Notes under the pieces: generated by a model
Seen by the model: only the letters and a program-made list of their open reading frames with translations
Databases searched by the model: none
Told to the model about the DNA's origin: nothing
Shown here: positions 10,753-22,800 of the stretch, piece after piece
Layout: each line of letters starts with the position of its first letter
Position numbering within the stretch: position 1 is the first letter of the stretch
From: Lutjanus erythropterus
Lineage: Eukaryota; Chordata; Actinopteri; Lutjaniformes; Lutjanidae
Reading direction: 5' to 3'
Assembly: GCA_020091685.1 (NCBI GenBank)
Contig: CM034603.1
Location: 3,125,348-3,189,347, forward strand
Length of the DNA: 64,000 nt
Translations under genes and position numbers: made by a program

Positions 10753-11760
10753 ATGTCACGCTTTTCACTTGTGTTTCTTGCCCAGTTGGACCACTTTTGT
10801 AGCAATTTAATTACATTTTCAGTTCCTACCTATTATTTTAGGGACTTTAAAGCTATAATATCCAACATTTCTGCATTAATATGTTATATATTTTGTTTAG
10901 TTGTGTATTTATATTATACCAAATGTTTCCAACAATGTTTTAACTCTGTAATTTATTCAGAGTAACAGTGCATTTCCTGCTAGCCGTTACCAGCTAGTAG
11001 TTTCTATAACTAAGAACTAAGTTCTCTACCTAAAACTTCAAGAATATAAAAGGGTTCTTGGTAGATCACTCTGAGTGTGTACTAGATAAAGCCATTGTAA
11101 TTCTAAGTAGAACAGCAGAACAAGCAAGTAATCATATTACGGAACGTCACAGTCACCATGGCACTATTTTCATTTTTGTTTCCTGCCCAGTTGGTCCAAC
11201 GCTACTTCACGACATCATCAAACTATGTCCTTCGTTATTCAGTAAGCTCGGAGGGGATCATGCGATCGCCTCTGTATATGCATCTGCCTGTGACTGAGCA
11301 ACAGTCCTGCTGCTTGAGTGCAGCTAATCTCAAATACTACTGGACTGATTAGTCTAAATTTGTTCAAACCAAGAGAAATCTGTATTTTATACAAAGTAAC
11401 TGTGCCTTTCCTGCTAGCCATTACTAGCTAGCTGCTAGTTGCTATAACTTATGGGAAAACACAGGAGTGTGGAAGAAAATGAGCAAACACGACTAAACGT
11501 ACTTTGTCCAGCAGCAAGGTTCTGCCTGAGTCACATAAGATACATTTTCATCAGCTTTGGTAGTTGTTTAAAAGTGAAGATATCAGCTCCCATGATCCAA
11601 CGCTACTTCATGACATCATCAAACTATGTCCTTGGTTATTCATTAAGCCCGGAGGGGATCATGCAGTCACTTCTGTGCATGCATCCGCGTATGACTGATC
11701 AACAGACCTGCAGCTTGTCTGCAGCTAATCTCAAATACTACTGGACTGATTAGTCTAATT
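10753..11760 (+). repeat. Threefold ~410-440-bp tandem duplication, diverged
   Basis: Three partial copies lie head to tail. Copy 1 (10753-11015) and copy 2 (11157-11452) share CTTGCCCAGTTGG / CCTGCCCAGTTGG and, near their ends, TTTCCTGCTAGCCRTTACYAGC. Copy 2 and copy 3 (11597-11760) share CCAACGCTACTTCAYGACAT and AATCTCAAATACTACTGGAC. The duplicated block holds open frames ending in the same peptide (CSLSAANLKYYWTD in copy 3). They lack any protein resemblance and are judged non-coding. Confidence 0.7.
11041..11096. repeat. Isolated unit of the 8.3-8.8-kb minisatellite
   Basis: It reads AATATAAAAGGGTTCTTGGT and then ACTAGATAAAGCC, the same theme as the units at 8330-8786. It sits at the junction of copies 1 and 2 of the tandem duplication, which suggests that a second TA-type element, now lost apart from this piece, took part in the rearrangement. 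Confidence 0.6.
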
Positions 11761-11876
11761 TCTTTTGTGCACATTCATGACTGTATGTAGAAAGACCTCT
11801 GAGATTCACAATTTAAAAAAAAAAATCCTTAAAGAACCTTTTTATGGTTCCACACCTGTGACAACTGTGGCCACAG

Positions 11877-12122
11877 GTCATCCTCTCCTTGTGAACAAGA
11901 TATCTCAAGAATGCCTTTGGGGAATTTCTTCAAACTTGGAACAGATGACCACTTGGAGTCAAAGAATAACTGATTAGATTTTGGTGGTCAACCTCATGTC
12001 CATCCTGTTCCTGTGAAGGCAATATGTCTGGAATGCTTAGAGGGACGTTCCTTTCTTCAAACTTGGGTCAAGCGTCCATTTGGACTCAAGAATGAACTGA
12101 TTGGTCAAAAGTGAAGGTCATC
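11877..12122. repeat. Two ~115-130-bp tandem units
   Basis: Both units contain TTTCTTCAAACTTGG, then a CCAYTTGGAGTC / CCATTTGGACTC block and AATRAACTGATT followed by GGTCA. The pattern (a TTGG...CTTGGACTCAA...TGATTAGA...GGTCAA theme) is familiar as a tandemly repeated sequence in teleost genomes. No coding content. Confidence 0.65.
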
Positions 12123-12981
12123 ATGGACTGCTAGGAGAGCAGGGAAGTTTGCAGTGAGGAGCAAGAGGGAGTGGATGTCCTGTGACAGTTGCATAACATA
12201 ACAATGTTATTAGATAACAGAAAATTGAAATTTTAACTGTTGTTCAGATGGTAATTTAAACAAACGACCATCATAAAACTGGTGCATGTAGAAGTACACT
12301 CAGATGACTGTCCTCAATTCAGATTAAACCCAAACACTCATTGTAGTCTCAGAACTACATAGAAGTTATCAGGTCTTTCTGTTAAATTGAATTGCTGTGC
12401 AGTTACCACAGAGTGTTCTGTCCTAAAAGCCTGCTGTTATCTGTGATTCAGACCTGCCTTCTGAATCCAAGATAACTACATCAAAAGCCATGTCCAAAGC
12501 AGTAGAAATAGCTGCAAGATGAGGTATCTTCTCTCTTTTGCCAACATAAAAAAAACATATTCATTTTTCTGTCTTCCAGACAATCAATTGCTGAATTCCT
12601 CTCGGCCCAAACGCACCTTTATAAAACTCAGCAGCCTGAGCACGTGTGACAGGAAGGAATCGCTCTGTCTGCAACCATCCTTGGTTTGTCTTGAAAAATA
12701 CATTGCATCATTTTAATTTTGAAATTGCTGAAAAGCAACAAAAAACACAGGCACCAATAAAGCACCTTAGGTACACACCTGCATGTTGTTGCCTCAAGTT
12801 ACCCACCCCCAAAAAACCAATATCTCCACTCACATTAACTGCAACTAGATAGCAGCACACTGTGTGTGGAGGGGGGAGACTTTCAACCACCCTGACCTGT
12901 GAAAGAGTCAAGTGACAGACAGAGACAGCCAAAAACATTCAGTGGACACTGCTTTTCTGCTTACACTGTAAGGTTATCAAG
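12123..12981. other. Non-coding, nothing recognised
   Basis: No gene, RNA or clear repeat. Short antiparallel frames near 12646-12938 have no resemblance to known proteins. Confidence 0.4.
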
Positions 12982-13797
12982 CAGAGGTGGTAACTAAAGA
13001 CAAACACTTTGTTATTATACTTAAGCAGAGCTTTCAGGTACCTGTACTTAACTTGAGAATTAACTTTTCTGACAACTTTTTATTTTTACTCTCTGCATTT
13101 TAACACACATATCTGTACTCTGTACTCACATTTTCAAAACAGGCTTGTTACTTTAGTTTTTTGTGTCATTGCGTGCTGCCTTCCTGGCTGATTTCAGCCT
13201 AAATTCATGGGACAACAACACACAGAATAGACAATTTCTTTGTGTATCCATCAGTGCATATCAAGTAGGACCAATATAAGATTTAAAAAACAAAGGAAAA
13301 GATGTAAAAAAACAAACCCAAAAAACATAACAAAATTTATGTAGCAAAATGAAAAATACGTAAACAAGACAAAGACCTAACAAGATCAAAAACAACTTTA
13401 CAAGACAAAACAGACGTAACAAGGCTAAAAAGACATAATGAAACAAAAAAGATAAGACGAAAAACAACCTAACATGACGAAAAGACGTAACAAGACAAAA
13501 AAAACATAACAAGGACATAAAAAGATGAAAAGGCCAACAGGAAGAAAAACAACATAGCAAGACAAAAAAGATGTAACAAGACAAAAAAGACAAAGAAGAC
13601 AACAACATGAAAAACAGTGTAACAACACAATAAGAAAGGATGTTATAAGAGAAAAAACAAAGTAAAACACATAACAAAGCAATATATTTTTCAATTTTAC
13701 TTGAGTAAAGATGGAAACCTGTATTTCTACTTTGACCAGTCATTATTTTCACAAGTATTTGTACTTGTGTAAAGACTGTGTGCTTTTGCTGCCTCTG
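12982..13797. mobile_element. Tol2-like non-autonomous hAT, copy 1
   Basis: The left end CAGAGGTGGTAAC and the inverted right end CAGAGGCAGCAAA match the Tol2 branch of hAT elements, whose termini begin CAGAGGTG and are followed by ACTT/AAGT-rich sequence. This copy and 44707-45532 are the same family in opposite orientation: both contain CATTTTCAAAACAGGCTTGT at equivalent positions and the same repetitive core. No transposase frame is present. I could not match an 8-bp target duplication at these ends (TTATCAAG against GTAATAGT), so the outer few bases may have changed. Confidence 0.7.
13300..13670. repeat. Degenerate ~15-25-bp minisatellite inside the hAT
   Basis: Many diverged copies of a GACATAACAAGACAAAAA-like unit. 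Its complement produces a 237-codon minus-strand frame rich in Phe, Leu, Cys and Ser. That frame is an artefact of the repeat and not a membrane protein. Confidence 0.8.
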
Positions 13798-13817
13798 GTA
13801 ATAGTGAAGAGGAGCAT

Positions 13818-14539
13818 AAAGGCCACTACACATGATCAGCGGTAAAAACGCTTTGCGCTGGCTGTCCCATTTTTTTCCTACAGAGAGAGCGGTGGCGCCC
13901 GACATAGCAGCACCGCTACCCTCAGCGTGGCGCACCGCTCGGGTCTGCCGCTCACCGCTGTGCCCAAAATTCAAATTATTTGAACTTTGACCTTGTTTGC
14001 CGCTGACCTTTCAAAGCGCAACCAATGAGATAACAGCTGAATGTGACGTAGCCAGATACAAACAGAGGAGGGAGAGAAAATGGAAGAAAAACTCATTCTC
14101 TGTGTTTCCGAGTTCCCCGAACTGTAAAACACCACATTAAAATCATACCACGATCTCGGCAGGAAGAGTATTGCTTGGCGAAATGTCAGTAGTCAGATCG
14201 GGCTACCAAGCTTGTGATTAGGCAGAGTTTACGAGCTACCGTTAAGCTAAATACAATGCTAACGTTAGCTTAGCTGTTTGTGTACGTTTGCTATCCCAGG
14301 CAGACACAGTGACAGGATCAGTGCTTCGTAGCTATAAACTGTTGTTTAGCGCAGTGCTTTTTCCTCCTCGTCCTTTTTCTTTCCAGAGTGACAAGTAGTG
14401 TTTGGCGTTGCCTAGCAACGGTCAATAGCTTGCACTTGTTGATGACGTATACCTGATCTCCTCCGCATCTGCTCGGCACCTCTGCGCCCTACCTGGCGGT
14501 GAGCAAAGAGCAAATTTTTTGTCATGTGAAGGCCCCTTT
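13818..14539. mobile_element. PIF/Harbinger-type element, internally deleted
   Basis: The left end AAAGGCCACTACACATGA and the inverted right end AAAGGGGCCTTCACATGA form an imperfect terminal inverted repeat. Both ends continue into GC-rich sequence with CGCTTTGCGC and CTCTTTGCTCACC blocks, in contrast with the AT-rich surroundings. Inside lies the start of a MADF-domain gene (14080-14217), one of the two genes normally carried by PIF/ISL2EU-type elements. The nuclease gene is missing. A 3-bp target duplication could not be settled by eye. Confidence 0.65.
14080..14217 (+). pseudogene. MADF-domain protein, first-exon remnant
   Basis: From the ATG at 14080 the frame reads MEEKLILCVSEFPEL, an in-frame TAA at 14125, then TTLKSYHDLGRKSIAWRNV and SSQIG. 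This is the opening of a MADF (Myb/SANT-like in Adf-1) domain: a helix E-x-L-I-x-x-V, then P-x-L-Y, then Y-x-D, then K-x-x-A-W-x-x-[IV]. The stop sits exactly where the conserved tyrosine of P-x-L-Y belongs. In PIF-type elements this protein binds DNA and partners the nuclease. Here only the first half of the domain remains and one nonsense change kills it. Confidence 0.65.
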
Positions 14540-14824
14540 ACACAACTGTCCATTAACAAGACACACAGTCTATACAGCCAGGTTACCACACTGACTGTGA
14601 GATTTACACAGTTCATATAATACTTTACCCACATTCTGAAACCACACATTAATTTTTTCAGACAGTAAAAAGCTAATTTTCAACTGATAACATTATGGTA
14701 TGACACAAAAACATAAAAATATCAAGTGGCAACTGGGAAAAAGGAAGCCTGCATGGACGTGCCAAAAACTGCAGTTCCTTCAATTGTTGGCTCCAAAAGC
14801 ATGCCAACATAAAATTTTCCAGCA
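14540..14824. other. Non-coding spacer
   Basis: Short AT-rich stretch with no recognised content. Confidence 0.4.
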
Positions 14825-15112
14825 GAAATGGTTGTAGTTGCAAGAGTGAGTTTCTTTACGGATACCGTCACAGGTGGCTAGCCGCTATGTAGCCACTTCA
14901 TTCAGCCGCCTCAGCTCCACCCACGCTTGACTTCTTCGCCCAGTTTTGAAGTAGCCAGGAGTTAGCCGAGCTGGGCACTGCCAAGATGGTGACAGCCAGA
15001 GCCACCACACTGTGAGCTTCAAAACAACTCTTCACAAACTGATGGGTGACGTCACAGAGGTTCCACCCACCATTTATTGTACTGTCTAAGATAAGATGAG
15101 ATCCCATAGTAA
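14825..15112 (-). repeat. Interspersed teleost-type repeat (GTGACGTCAC-containing)
   Basis: On the minus strand the order is a GACAGTACAATAAATGGTGG-like start, GTGACGTCACCCAT, AGTTGTTTTGAAGCTCACAG, a block resembling CCATCTTGGCAGTGCC, then GAGCTGAGGCGG. This combination is a dispersed repeat I recognise from teleost genomic DNA. A related but diverged piece lies at 28285-28440. It has no protein coding content and its superfamily is not determined. Confidence 0.5.
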
Positions 15113-15980
15113 TGGTACATCTTTAATACATCCCGTGTATACCTGCAATTCTGAAGGGACACACTACTTCAAATACAGAAAGGCATAGTAAACACAGGGT
15201 AGTCTGTTACACCACTAAAATAAACCTTGTGTAGGCTACAGTGTAAATTTCGTCAATGAACTTTTTGAAAATTTGCTGCTGAGCATGACTAAGAATTGTT
15301 AACCTTGACTATGGCCTTGGGCAGGCCAGATGCTGTTTGGGAGAGGTTGTCCTTCAGCTCTAGTGTTGTAGCTACCTCAGTGTTGGCTGAACGGTTCCAT
15401 AAAAGCATTTGTCCTTGAAGAATATCCAAGTCCATTGTGAGGGGCTTCAAAACCTTACAGTACTCATTCAGAAACTAGTATTCTTTGTCTATGGTGCACC
15501 TGATGCCCAGTTGGGTACACACAGTATTCAAGTCAGTGCCCCTGCATCCCTGCATAAGGCTTCATAGGAGTTCCTCCTTGTTGTAGCAGCAATCCACCCC
15601 ATCCTTACCATAAAAACGTATGGGTTGGTCAACAATGCAGGCAGCTTATTCCAACTGATATATCCATTTATCGTTAGGCAGCGCCCCCTTGTGGATGCAG
15701 TATGTATGAAAGGAGACGTATGAGGAGCGAGTAAGTCCACATGTGGAGGTGGCATGGATGGATGGATGGATGGATGAGACAAACACAGGACTTTAACTCA
15801 GGAGACCAGGGTTCAAGTCATGTTTGGAACGAAAAAAGGAAACATAGGAATCATTTGAAGTTTTAAGTAACTTAAAATGTTGGTATGGCTGGAACATCAC
15901 TTCCGTCACATGACGTAAATAACATGATTACATGCCAGAACTTTTCCTAAACCCAACCAAGTCGTTTTTTTGCCTGAACC
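15113..15980. other. Non-coding; (ATGG)n run at 15753-15774
   Basis: Contains a short ATGG tetranucleotide run. Downstream, a GGAGACCAGGGTTCAAGTC block (15800-15818) resembles a tRNA-type internal box B but has no convincing tRNA or SINE body around it. Around 15935-15985 a CCTAAACCCAACCAAGTCGT block recalls the dispersed form of the repeat seen at 46.3-47.3 kb. Confidence 0.4.
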
Positions 15981-16344
15981 TCAACAAATTGTGACCATTT
16001 TACAACATAAACTACATGTGTCATGTGAGTTATATATATATATACCTGGAACACCAACAAAATCGGAATCGTGACGGTGGCAATCAGTTTTCACGCTCAG
16101 GACATATGATGTGTTGGGTGATCGCAGCCTTGTCATAAGTTTGCCTTCTTCTGACTCGCCTGCGTGCAATGGCAGCTTTCATGCGCGGCAAAGTCGGGGG
16201 ATGAATCCAGTGCGCTGTCATTCCTAAAACACACTTATTGTGTGCTGCCCACAAGTCAGCTGTGGTAGAAACATTTCCATCCCTCAAAGCCCTTTCTCCA
16301 TATTGGTGTAATGTTGCATTAAGGACAGTGAATGAAACACACAT
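15981..16344 (-). pseudogene. hAT transposase fragment, frameshifted
   Basis: On minus, the frame ending near 16084 reads VSTTADLWAAHNKCVLGMTA and HWIHPPTL, then MKAAIARRRVR and RQTYDK. This matches the part of hAT transposases around the first catalytic aspartate (S-T-T-x-D-x-W, then the G-x-T-x-H-[WY]-I strand). The aspartate of the S-T-T-x-D motif is retained. The continuation lies in another frame (KTDCHRHDSDFVGVPG, equivalent to the family's T-D-N-G-S-N-F-V-K-A-F), so a frameshift lies around 16090-16170. About 110 of the usual 500-700 residues survive. It is a different hAT lineage from the one at 4.1-5.2 kb. Confidence 0.65.
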
Positions 16345-18167
16345 TATGTTGCCATGGTGACATATTGTTCACAACGAATGGAATAAAATACATTAAATGA
16401 AAGTGAAATTTACTGTGAATTGTGTTATATAATTATTATAGCAATGTATTTGGATGTTCAGTGCTGCCTTCTCTAAATATTATGCTGCAAACTTAACTTA
16501 ATGGTTAATTCACTGGAAGACTAAGGTTATTCATTCATTTCCAACAGTGGTGAAACGTGACTGTTAGGACTTCAGTTTGCCCAAAACTTAGCCAGACACA
16601 CCAAAAATGCAGCAAAATGAAATTGAAAAGGATTTTGCTGGAATAAGTGGCAGGCAGCAGGTAACTTGTATCTGTAGTGTGTAGTTGCCACATACAAAAA
16701 AGCCAGTAGAGGGCAGCAAACACCACACAATGATAACAGAATAAGTCATGTTTTTTTCTAACATTTTCTGCACCTAAACTTCTATTAAACAGTAGATAAT
16801 TACTACTTACTCTGTTACTATTGTTTGGGTAAGTTATAATTAAGTTTGTGTTTGGCATTAAGAGCTGTAATAATATTTATGAATATTCTGAGTTTCTTTT
16901 TATCATTCTTAATTCTCTGTTTCAGTAACACACACACAGTTACTTGTAGTATAGATCTCCCGTTCTATTATTTTTGTCTGCCAACACAGCTCTGTCTGCT
17001 GTGCTGCACTGTTGGAAGAAGCTTTAAAAAAGAAGATTCAACTGTATGAAAGTTATTTTCTAAAAGACTTGGGGACGGGCGCAATTTCAGTCTTGAAAAT
17101 AACACAGTCCTTTACAGATCCTCTGCTACGCTGTGAAAGTCCGCCTTGAAAAAGGCGGCACTATCAAGTTAGCCAGCTAGCAACAGCGTCACTCTTATCT
17201 GCTTTGTCTTGAGCAAGATATCTGTCCTTCAGGAAGGCCTGAGGGGATTAGTTTTGTAAATCAAATTGTGATTGGTTAATTCACCTGTCACTCTGTAAAC
17301 AAACACACAGGCTGTGGCCTTCTGTCCCAGTGATGATGTCCTAACCAATGAGTGTGCCAGCTGTAACTTTTCTGATTGGATAACTTTATTTTGCTGTTTT
17401 CAGGACAGTAACCCTTTCATTTCTGAAGCAAAGTTCATAGGAAATGAGGTTTAATTTAGACATTAAAAGAGAATAGTCTATTAATTAAATGAAATAAATT
17501 GAATATATAGAAAAATAACATTTGAAATACCGGCCTTCTCTGAAATTTAAATAGTTTAACTTTAGACAGCAGTGCTGCCTCCCACCACCATGAGCACTAT
17601 TATTTTACCATGCTTCTCTCATCCACTAAAATGATATCCAGTTTACCTGAATCCATGTAAATGCAACATAAACTTTATCTAGCTAGCAAATGTGTTTCCA
17701 TCAGGCAGTTTGTCCCCTTGTCATGCTTCATAGGGATTATATTAATGATCTCTGAGTTTTACACATCCCCAAAGAAAGGCATTTGAAAAGAAAGGGAAAT
17801 AAAGTCATACGTTATTTTTAAGATTTAATTTACATGGAGGGTAGTGTGTGTTTTGTTGCTCTTATGTGTTACTGGCTGAGAAACACCAAGCACTTAAACA
17901 TGCACAAACTACCATGAATTTAAACACCTCTGATCATTAATGCACTCGCATAATGTGGCTCTACCATCTGAATTAGACACACAACACAATGTCTGCCACC
18001 AGCCTTGTGTGGAAAGACTTCAAAATATTAAACAGTGGGGATGTAAATAATGCACTGGACTGAGGTTTGCTGCTACATTTGGAATCTCAGGTAAAATTCC
18101 ATGTGAACCCCAAAGCTTCAAGAATACTGGATTTATACTTTCCAAGCACCCCTCCCTGAAGAAAGAT
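16345..18167. other. Non-coding, nothing recognised
   Basis: AT-rich with no coding or RNA signal. The part 17070-17400 is slightly more GC-rich but has no open frame or boundary motif. Confidence 0.4.
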
Positions 18168-18553
18168 GCCAAAATCTCCTGAAGAATCCATCCAAAGCCT
18201 CACACCAAGTGTATGAGAGCTTTCTAAGAGATATTTTCTTTTTAACTTGAGCGATCATTAACTTAAACTGAACACTGAAGCGTGTACGGTGTGCGCTGTC
18301 TGTTGCTCAGCCTCTGAACGCAAACAGAATGTGGAATCTGTCTCAGCTCAATATCATGACTTTGAAAACACCAATTGACTTGTTTTAATAAATTTTGTTA
18401 GTTTAAAATATTACAAATTATAAAATATCACTTATATGAGGCTACTCAGTCAGACAATGACAGATCACAGGCAACAAGTTTGGCATTTTATCCTCGCAGC
18501 TGCAGTGAAGGCAAAACTGCATGAAATGACTTCTTCTGCTTCAGTAATTAGGT
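18168..18553 (+). repeat. Unclassified dispersed repeat, copy A
   Basis: Pairs in the same orientation with 38123-38497. Shared blocks, in order, are AAAATCTCCTGAAGAATC, CCTCACACCAAGTG, TTTCTTTTTAACTT, GCCTCTGAACG / TCCTCTGAACG, CATGACTTTGAAAACACCAA and GCTGCAGTGAAGG. There is no open frame common to both and no obvious terminal inverted repeats. Two copies about 20 kb apart show that it is a repeat, but its class is unknown. Confidence 0.75.
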
Positions 18554-19555
18554 GGTCAGGTTTTGAACCCACATACTTTGAGATAGTGAGCTTCTGTTCC
18601 CAGGATAAATATTGTGTCATTATTATCTATTGTGTGATTCTTTTATGCTATAAAACTATTCCTCAGAGAATACTGTGTACTTCTTTTCACTGTGCTCATG
18701 TATGGAAACCAGGTGTAAAAAAGCATCATCAGTCAGAGGTTAGTGAGAGTGTACACTTCATCTGAATGAGAGGGATTAAAGCAGGGACAAGCTGCCTCTA
18801 ATGTGATTGAAACCCGATCTGCATTGGATGATGGTAATGAAGGGTCATCAGGTCATGGCTAGTAATCATGTATGAGTGCGATTTGCATCTGTGATGACTA
18901 GACGGAGCTGTGCAGAAGTCTGATCATGTGCGCTGTCTGCGTTGGATGTTTTCCTCTTTCTGCTCTAATCATATCTGTTCTCTTCTGGTTTGTCACACTC
19001 TGCTCTGTTCTCTCTCTGCCCTTTTCTGTCTCACTTCAGCTTTGATCTCCTCTGTTTCCCTTCGTCCCTCTAATTCTGTCCTGTTTGGCTGTATTTTCCT
19101 TGGCAGGCTCTTGTTCTGTCACCTCTATTGCTTATATATTTACTGTAATCCCAGACCTAAACTGCTATTAATATGATTTCTCTCTGCCTACGAGCTGAAA
19201 AATTGCATAGATTTAATACTAAAAGGTCACATGCAAAGGAAATCTTTATCCAATTTATCTTCTAATTGTTAAACTTCACAGCTGCACCCTGTTAACTCCC
19301 ACAGTTTATAGAACACAGAGTTTAGTCCATTTGTCATTTTACCTGATATGGGATGATGCATTTGGAGAAAAATCTGGATGGTAGGCCTCCCTGTGTTGTG
19401 CACATGCTCCAACTTTGGCAAACAGTATGTGGAAAACCACAATCACTGGTCACTAGTCTTAATATAAAACTGTTGTTGGATTCATCCTCGCCTCCAGGAA
19501 GAGATCTGAGAAACTAGCAAGAAAATGAGGGGTAAAAGCAACATTATTGTATATT
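18554..19555. other. Non-coding, nothing recognised
   Basis: A pyrimidine-rich stretch (18940-19110) gives an open frame of 88 codons that resembles no protein. Confidence 0.4.
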
Positions 19556-19812
19556 AGACCTGCAACTAACTATAATTTTCATCATTGATTAATCTTTCGA
19601 TTATTATTTATTAATCAATTAGTGGTTTGGTCTCTAAAATGTCAGAAAATGGTCAGTTTTCAAAAGCCCAGGTTAGCATCCCCAAATGTTTTGTTCAAAA
19701 CGCAAAGGTATTCAGTTTACTGTCAGACAGGGAAGAAGAAACCAGAAAATATTCACATTTAAGATGCTGAAATCAGAGAATTTGCACATTTTTTTTAATT
19801 AAAAATGTATTA
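19556..19812. repeat. Dispersed CTGCAACTAAC / GATTAATC repeat
   Basis: It starts with CCTGCAACTAACTATAATTT, then GATTAATC palindromic motifs, then TAAAATGTCAGAAAATGG and ATTCAGTTTACTGTCAGA and ACCAGAAAATATTCACATTT. I recognise this order as one of the commonest dispersed repeats in teleost DNA, probably a non-autonomous DNA element. Related starts occur at 58624 and, in part, at 44230. Confidence 0.6.
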
Positions 19813-22800
19813 TCATTGCAGCTGTACCACAGTATGCGCAACATTTGGGTCCTGAAGCCTATGAGTTGTCACATTGTCTCACTCACTCATATGAGGCAGC
19901 ATCATGGAAGGGAAATTTCAATGTTTGACAACCTGTCTTGCCTAACTTTTTACAACCCAGCAGCTCTCCTAAAGACAAATCCAGTGAAGTTAACAAGCCG
20001 CCATTACTGCAGTGGTTTACTATTTTCTACTTTTACACTTTATATGTAACTTTACTTTTGACAACGTCTCGAATGTCAGGAAGAAACTGTGCAGTTTGGC
20101 TGCTCTGACAGTCATGTCAAACTTCAACTTTGGAAAAAATATGGAATGCAAAATGCAAAAAATATTAACAGAAAGGAACTTTATTCAAGAAAATCTTGAT
20201 AAAAAAATGTGAATTCAAATATATTTTTAAAATATATTTTACTCAGTACTTCACCACTTAAATGTGATCTCTCTTCTCCATTATCCATTTCTGGCTAATG
20301 CCACAACCAGCGTCTAACTACTGTGTAAAATCTGAAGAACATCAATGTTGCCATCCTAAAAGGAACCCCGATCAGTTACTGAGGTTCCACCGCCTCAACG
20401 TTGTCAATCCAATTGTCCATCTGTCACTGTCAGCAGACAACCACAGACACAGTGTCTAGAGGGGAACATCAGACCCGCAAGATCTCGCAAGAATGAACAT
20501 TTTATCAAATCATGAGAAACGTTACGAGAGTGTCGCAAATTTGGGGTTCCCTTGTTTTCATAACCAGTGACTCTCTCAGTCCAAATCAGCCCAGCAGTTC
20601 ACTTTAGCTCACTTCAGTTCCAACAACCAGACCCAGAAGAAAAAAAATACCATTCTGTCACCGTCCTCTGGCTCTGGTGACTCAAACATGTCTGGGCATG
20701 TCCAATAAAGCTGCTAGATGGAGAATCCATGTTTCAGGTTTTTTTACAGCATTCACACCAACCCAGCACCAACGGGGTGCTTCTCACTCTTCTTTGAATT
20801 TTCTTTATAAATACGCTCTTCTTCCAATTTTTTTTGCCACCACAGCTTCAATCTGTGCTTAATAAGATTTCTGTCTCACTGAAGTTACATTAAGTTTCTG
20901 AGGTTACTTACAAAATCTGTCTCTTTGCACCTTCACACACCCACTTGTATACATGTTCTGCTGGGGAATCATTGTGCCCATCTGTGATATATAAAAATGT
21001 ACATTCAGTGTACAAAATACTGCATTAAGGACATCCTTGAGACATTTAATATCTTCTCTTGTGCAATCTACATCTCAGTTATTTCTGAACTTAAAAGTCC
21101 TCTTCTACCTCGAGTGCTTCTTTATCTGCATCTCTGCCTTTGTGAAAGCTTTACATTTAGATAAAGAAATCATTTATAAGCACAGTGACTCTTACCTGGA
21201 TTCACCTCTCATTGTGCTTTATGAAAAGAGCATCTTTAACATTTTTCGGCATTCACTGTATCATCAAGGTGAGCTGTGATGTGCACCATTGCAACGGCCT
21301 CGTGACCCCATTTAAATGACAAGGCTTGCTGAAACAGAACGTGATGTATGCTTAACTCCAATAATCACAAACCCAGGGACGCCTGTTTGTGTCATGAGGA
21401 CACGTGTTTCATCCGTCACATAAATGGCAGGATGCTGATTCCATCAATAAGTGACATGTATCAATGGACAGACACATATCTCCTTTTTACATCCTTCACT
21501 AGATTGGTCTTGCTTGTCTGGATCAGAGCGAATGCTTTTAATTTGTCACGCCAGTGTGAGCTTTTAACTGCCAGAAAGTCAGACCGATAGATCAGACTTA
21601 TCCCCACATCAATCCAGAGATCTTAGCAGCTCATCGGCTGATTGAGGCTGAGGCTGTTAGATGGAAGAGGAGACGAGCTGAGGGACTACACCTTTATGGG
21701 TGTTTTGTCCAGTGGTTGCCTCATTGCTATTCGTCTTGTATCCAGAAAGAGGACTGGTAGGCAGACAGATGAATTGCCATTTTTGTATCATGTATTTATT
21801 TCTGACTAGCTGACGTGTGGTTTAGTACAGGCCCAGTTCAGTCTGTAAATTTATAGGTTTTACTTGCTAATCTCTCAAGTCACTCAAGTCTCATCCAAAG
21901 TCCTTAACAGTGAGTTTCGAGTCCTAAACAAGTCATTATGTGCTTTTCATCAAATGTCATGTTAACAACAGAGCCTCGACTTACTGTTATTTGTGCTACT
22001 CCAAATGTTGAACCAGCGTTAACTTTTTTGCAATTAAAAGGCCCACCAAAAGTTACCGTGGCCCACCCAAAACTGAAATCCTGGTGCTGTGTCTGTGTTG
22101 AACCAAGTTAGAAATTCTCCTTCTGTAAGTTTCAACACGCACTAGAGATGTGCTGGCTGCAGTTACACCTGCAGACACGTGGATAATCCACAGACCGGAT
22201 GGGCGGGTGGGTTTAGGTGGGTGAAAAAAATGTATTATTAATTAGGAAAATATTAATTACTTTCTTTAAAATATGTAATAAAATATGTCCACATTTTAAG
22301 CTTAATTTTTCAACAGACAGGTACTAATGAGCAGAGTAGACTCTGCCTGCCTGTTGCAGGGTTCCTCTCGCCACACTAAATTCATATATGAGCCTTTATG
22401 AGTATGTTTTATGACTCACGTTTTTAATGCCTTTCTTAGTCATCTGTGATGTGAAAACATAAGATTGTGCATCAGCCTGTTGTTGAATCATAAAATCAGC
22501 GGAGCTTCTCCTCTCTCTCTGCACTCCTTCACGCTGTGAATTATGGGATTATTTTAACCAAACCAGAGCTGGTTATCTTTGGGAGAGTGAAGAGATGAAC
22601 AAAGACATCCTGGCGAGTTTTATTTTGTTTCTGTTGAGTCTGAATGAAGCAGATGATCATGATGACGATGGAGTTTGGTGAGAGCAATAAATCAGCCGAT
22701 CCTGATTAAACAAAATGTATGTTACTCTTTAAAAAGGCCTTTCGTAGTCGTAGTCCTCTTCATTATGTTGTCAGACACTTAGAATAACAGTCTGAGCTGG

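Noticed and set aside
13261-13974. 237-codon minus-strand frame that looks like a multi-span membrane protein
   Set aside because: Its hydrophobic residues come from the complement of the degenerate GACATAACAAGACAAAAA minisatellite inside a hAT element, and it runs over the element's border into a different element.
15790-15835. Possible tRNA or tRNA-derived SINE (GGTTCAAGTC box)
   Set aside because: No matching A box, acceptor stem or SINE tail could be found around the B-box-like text.
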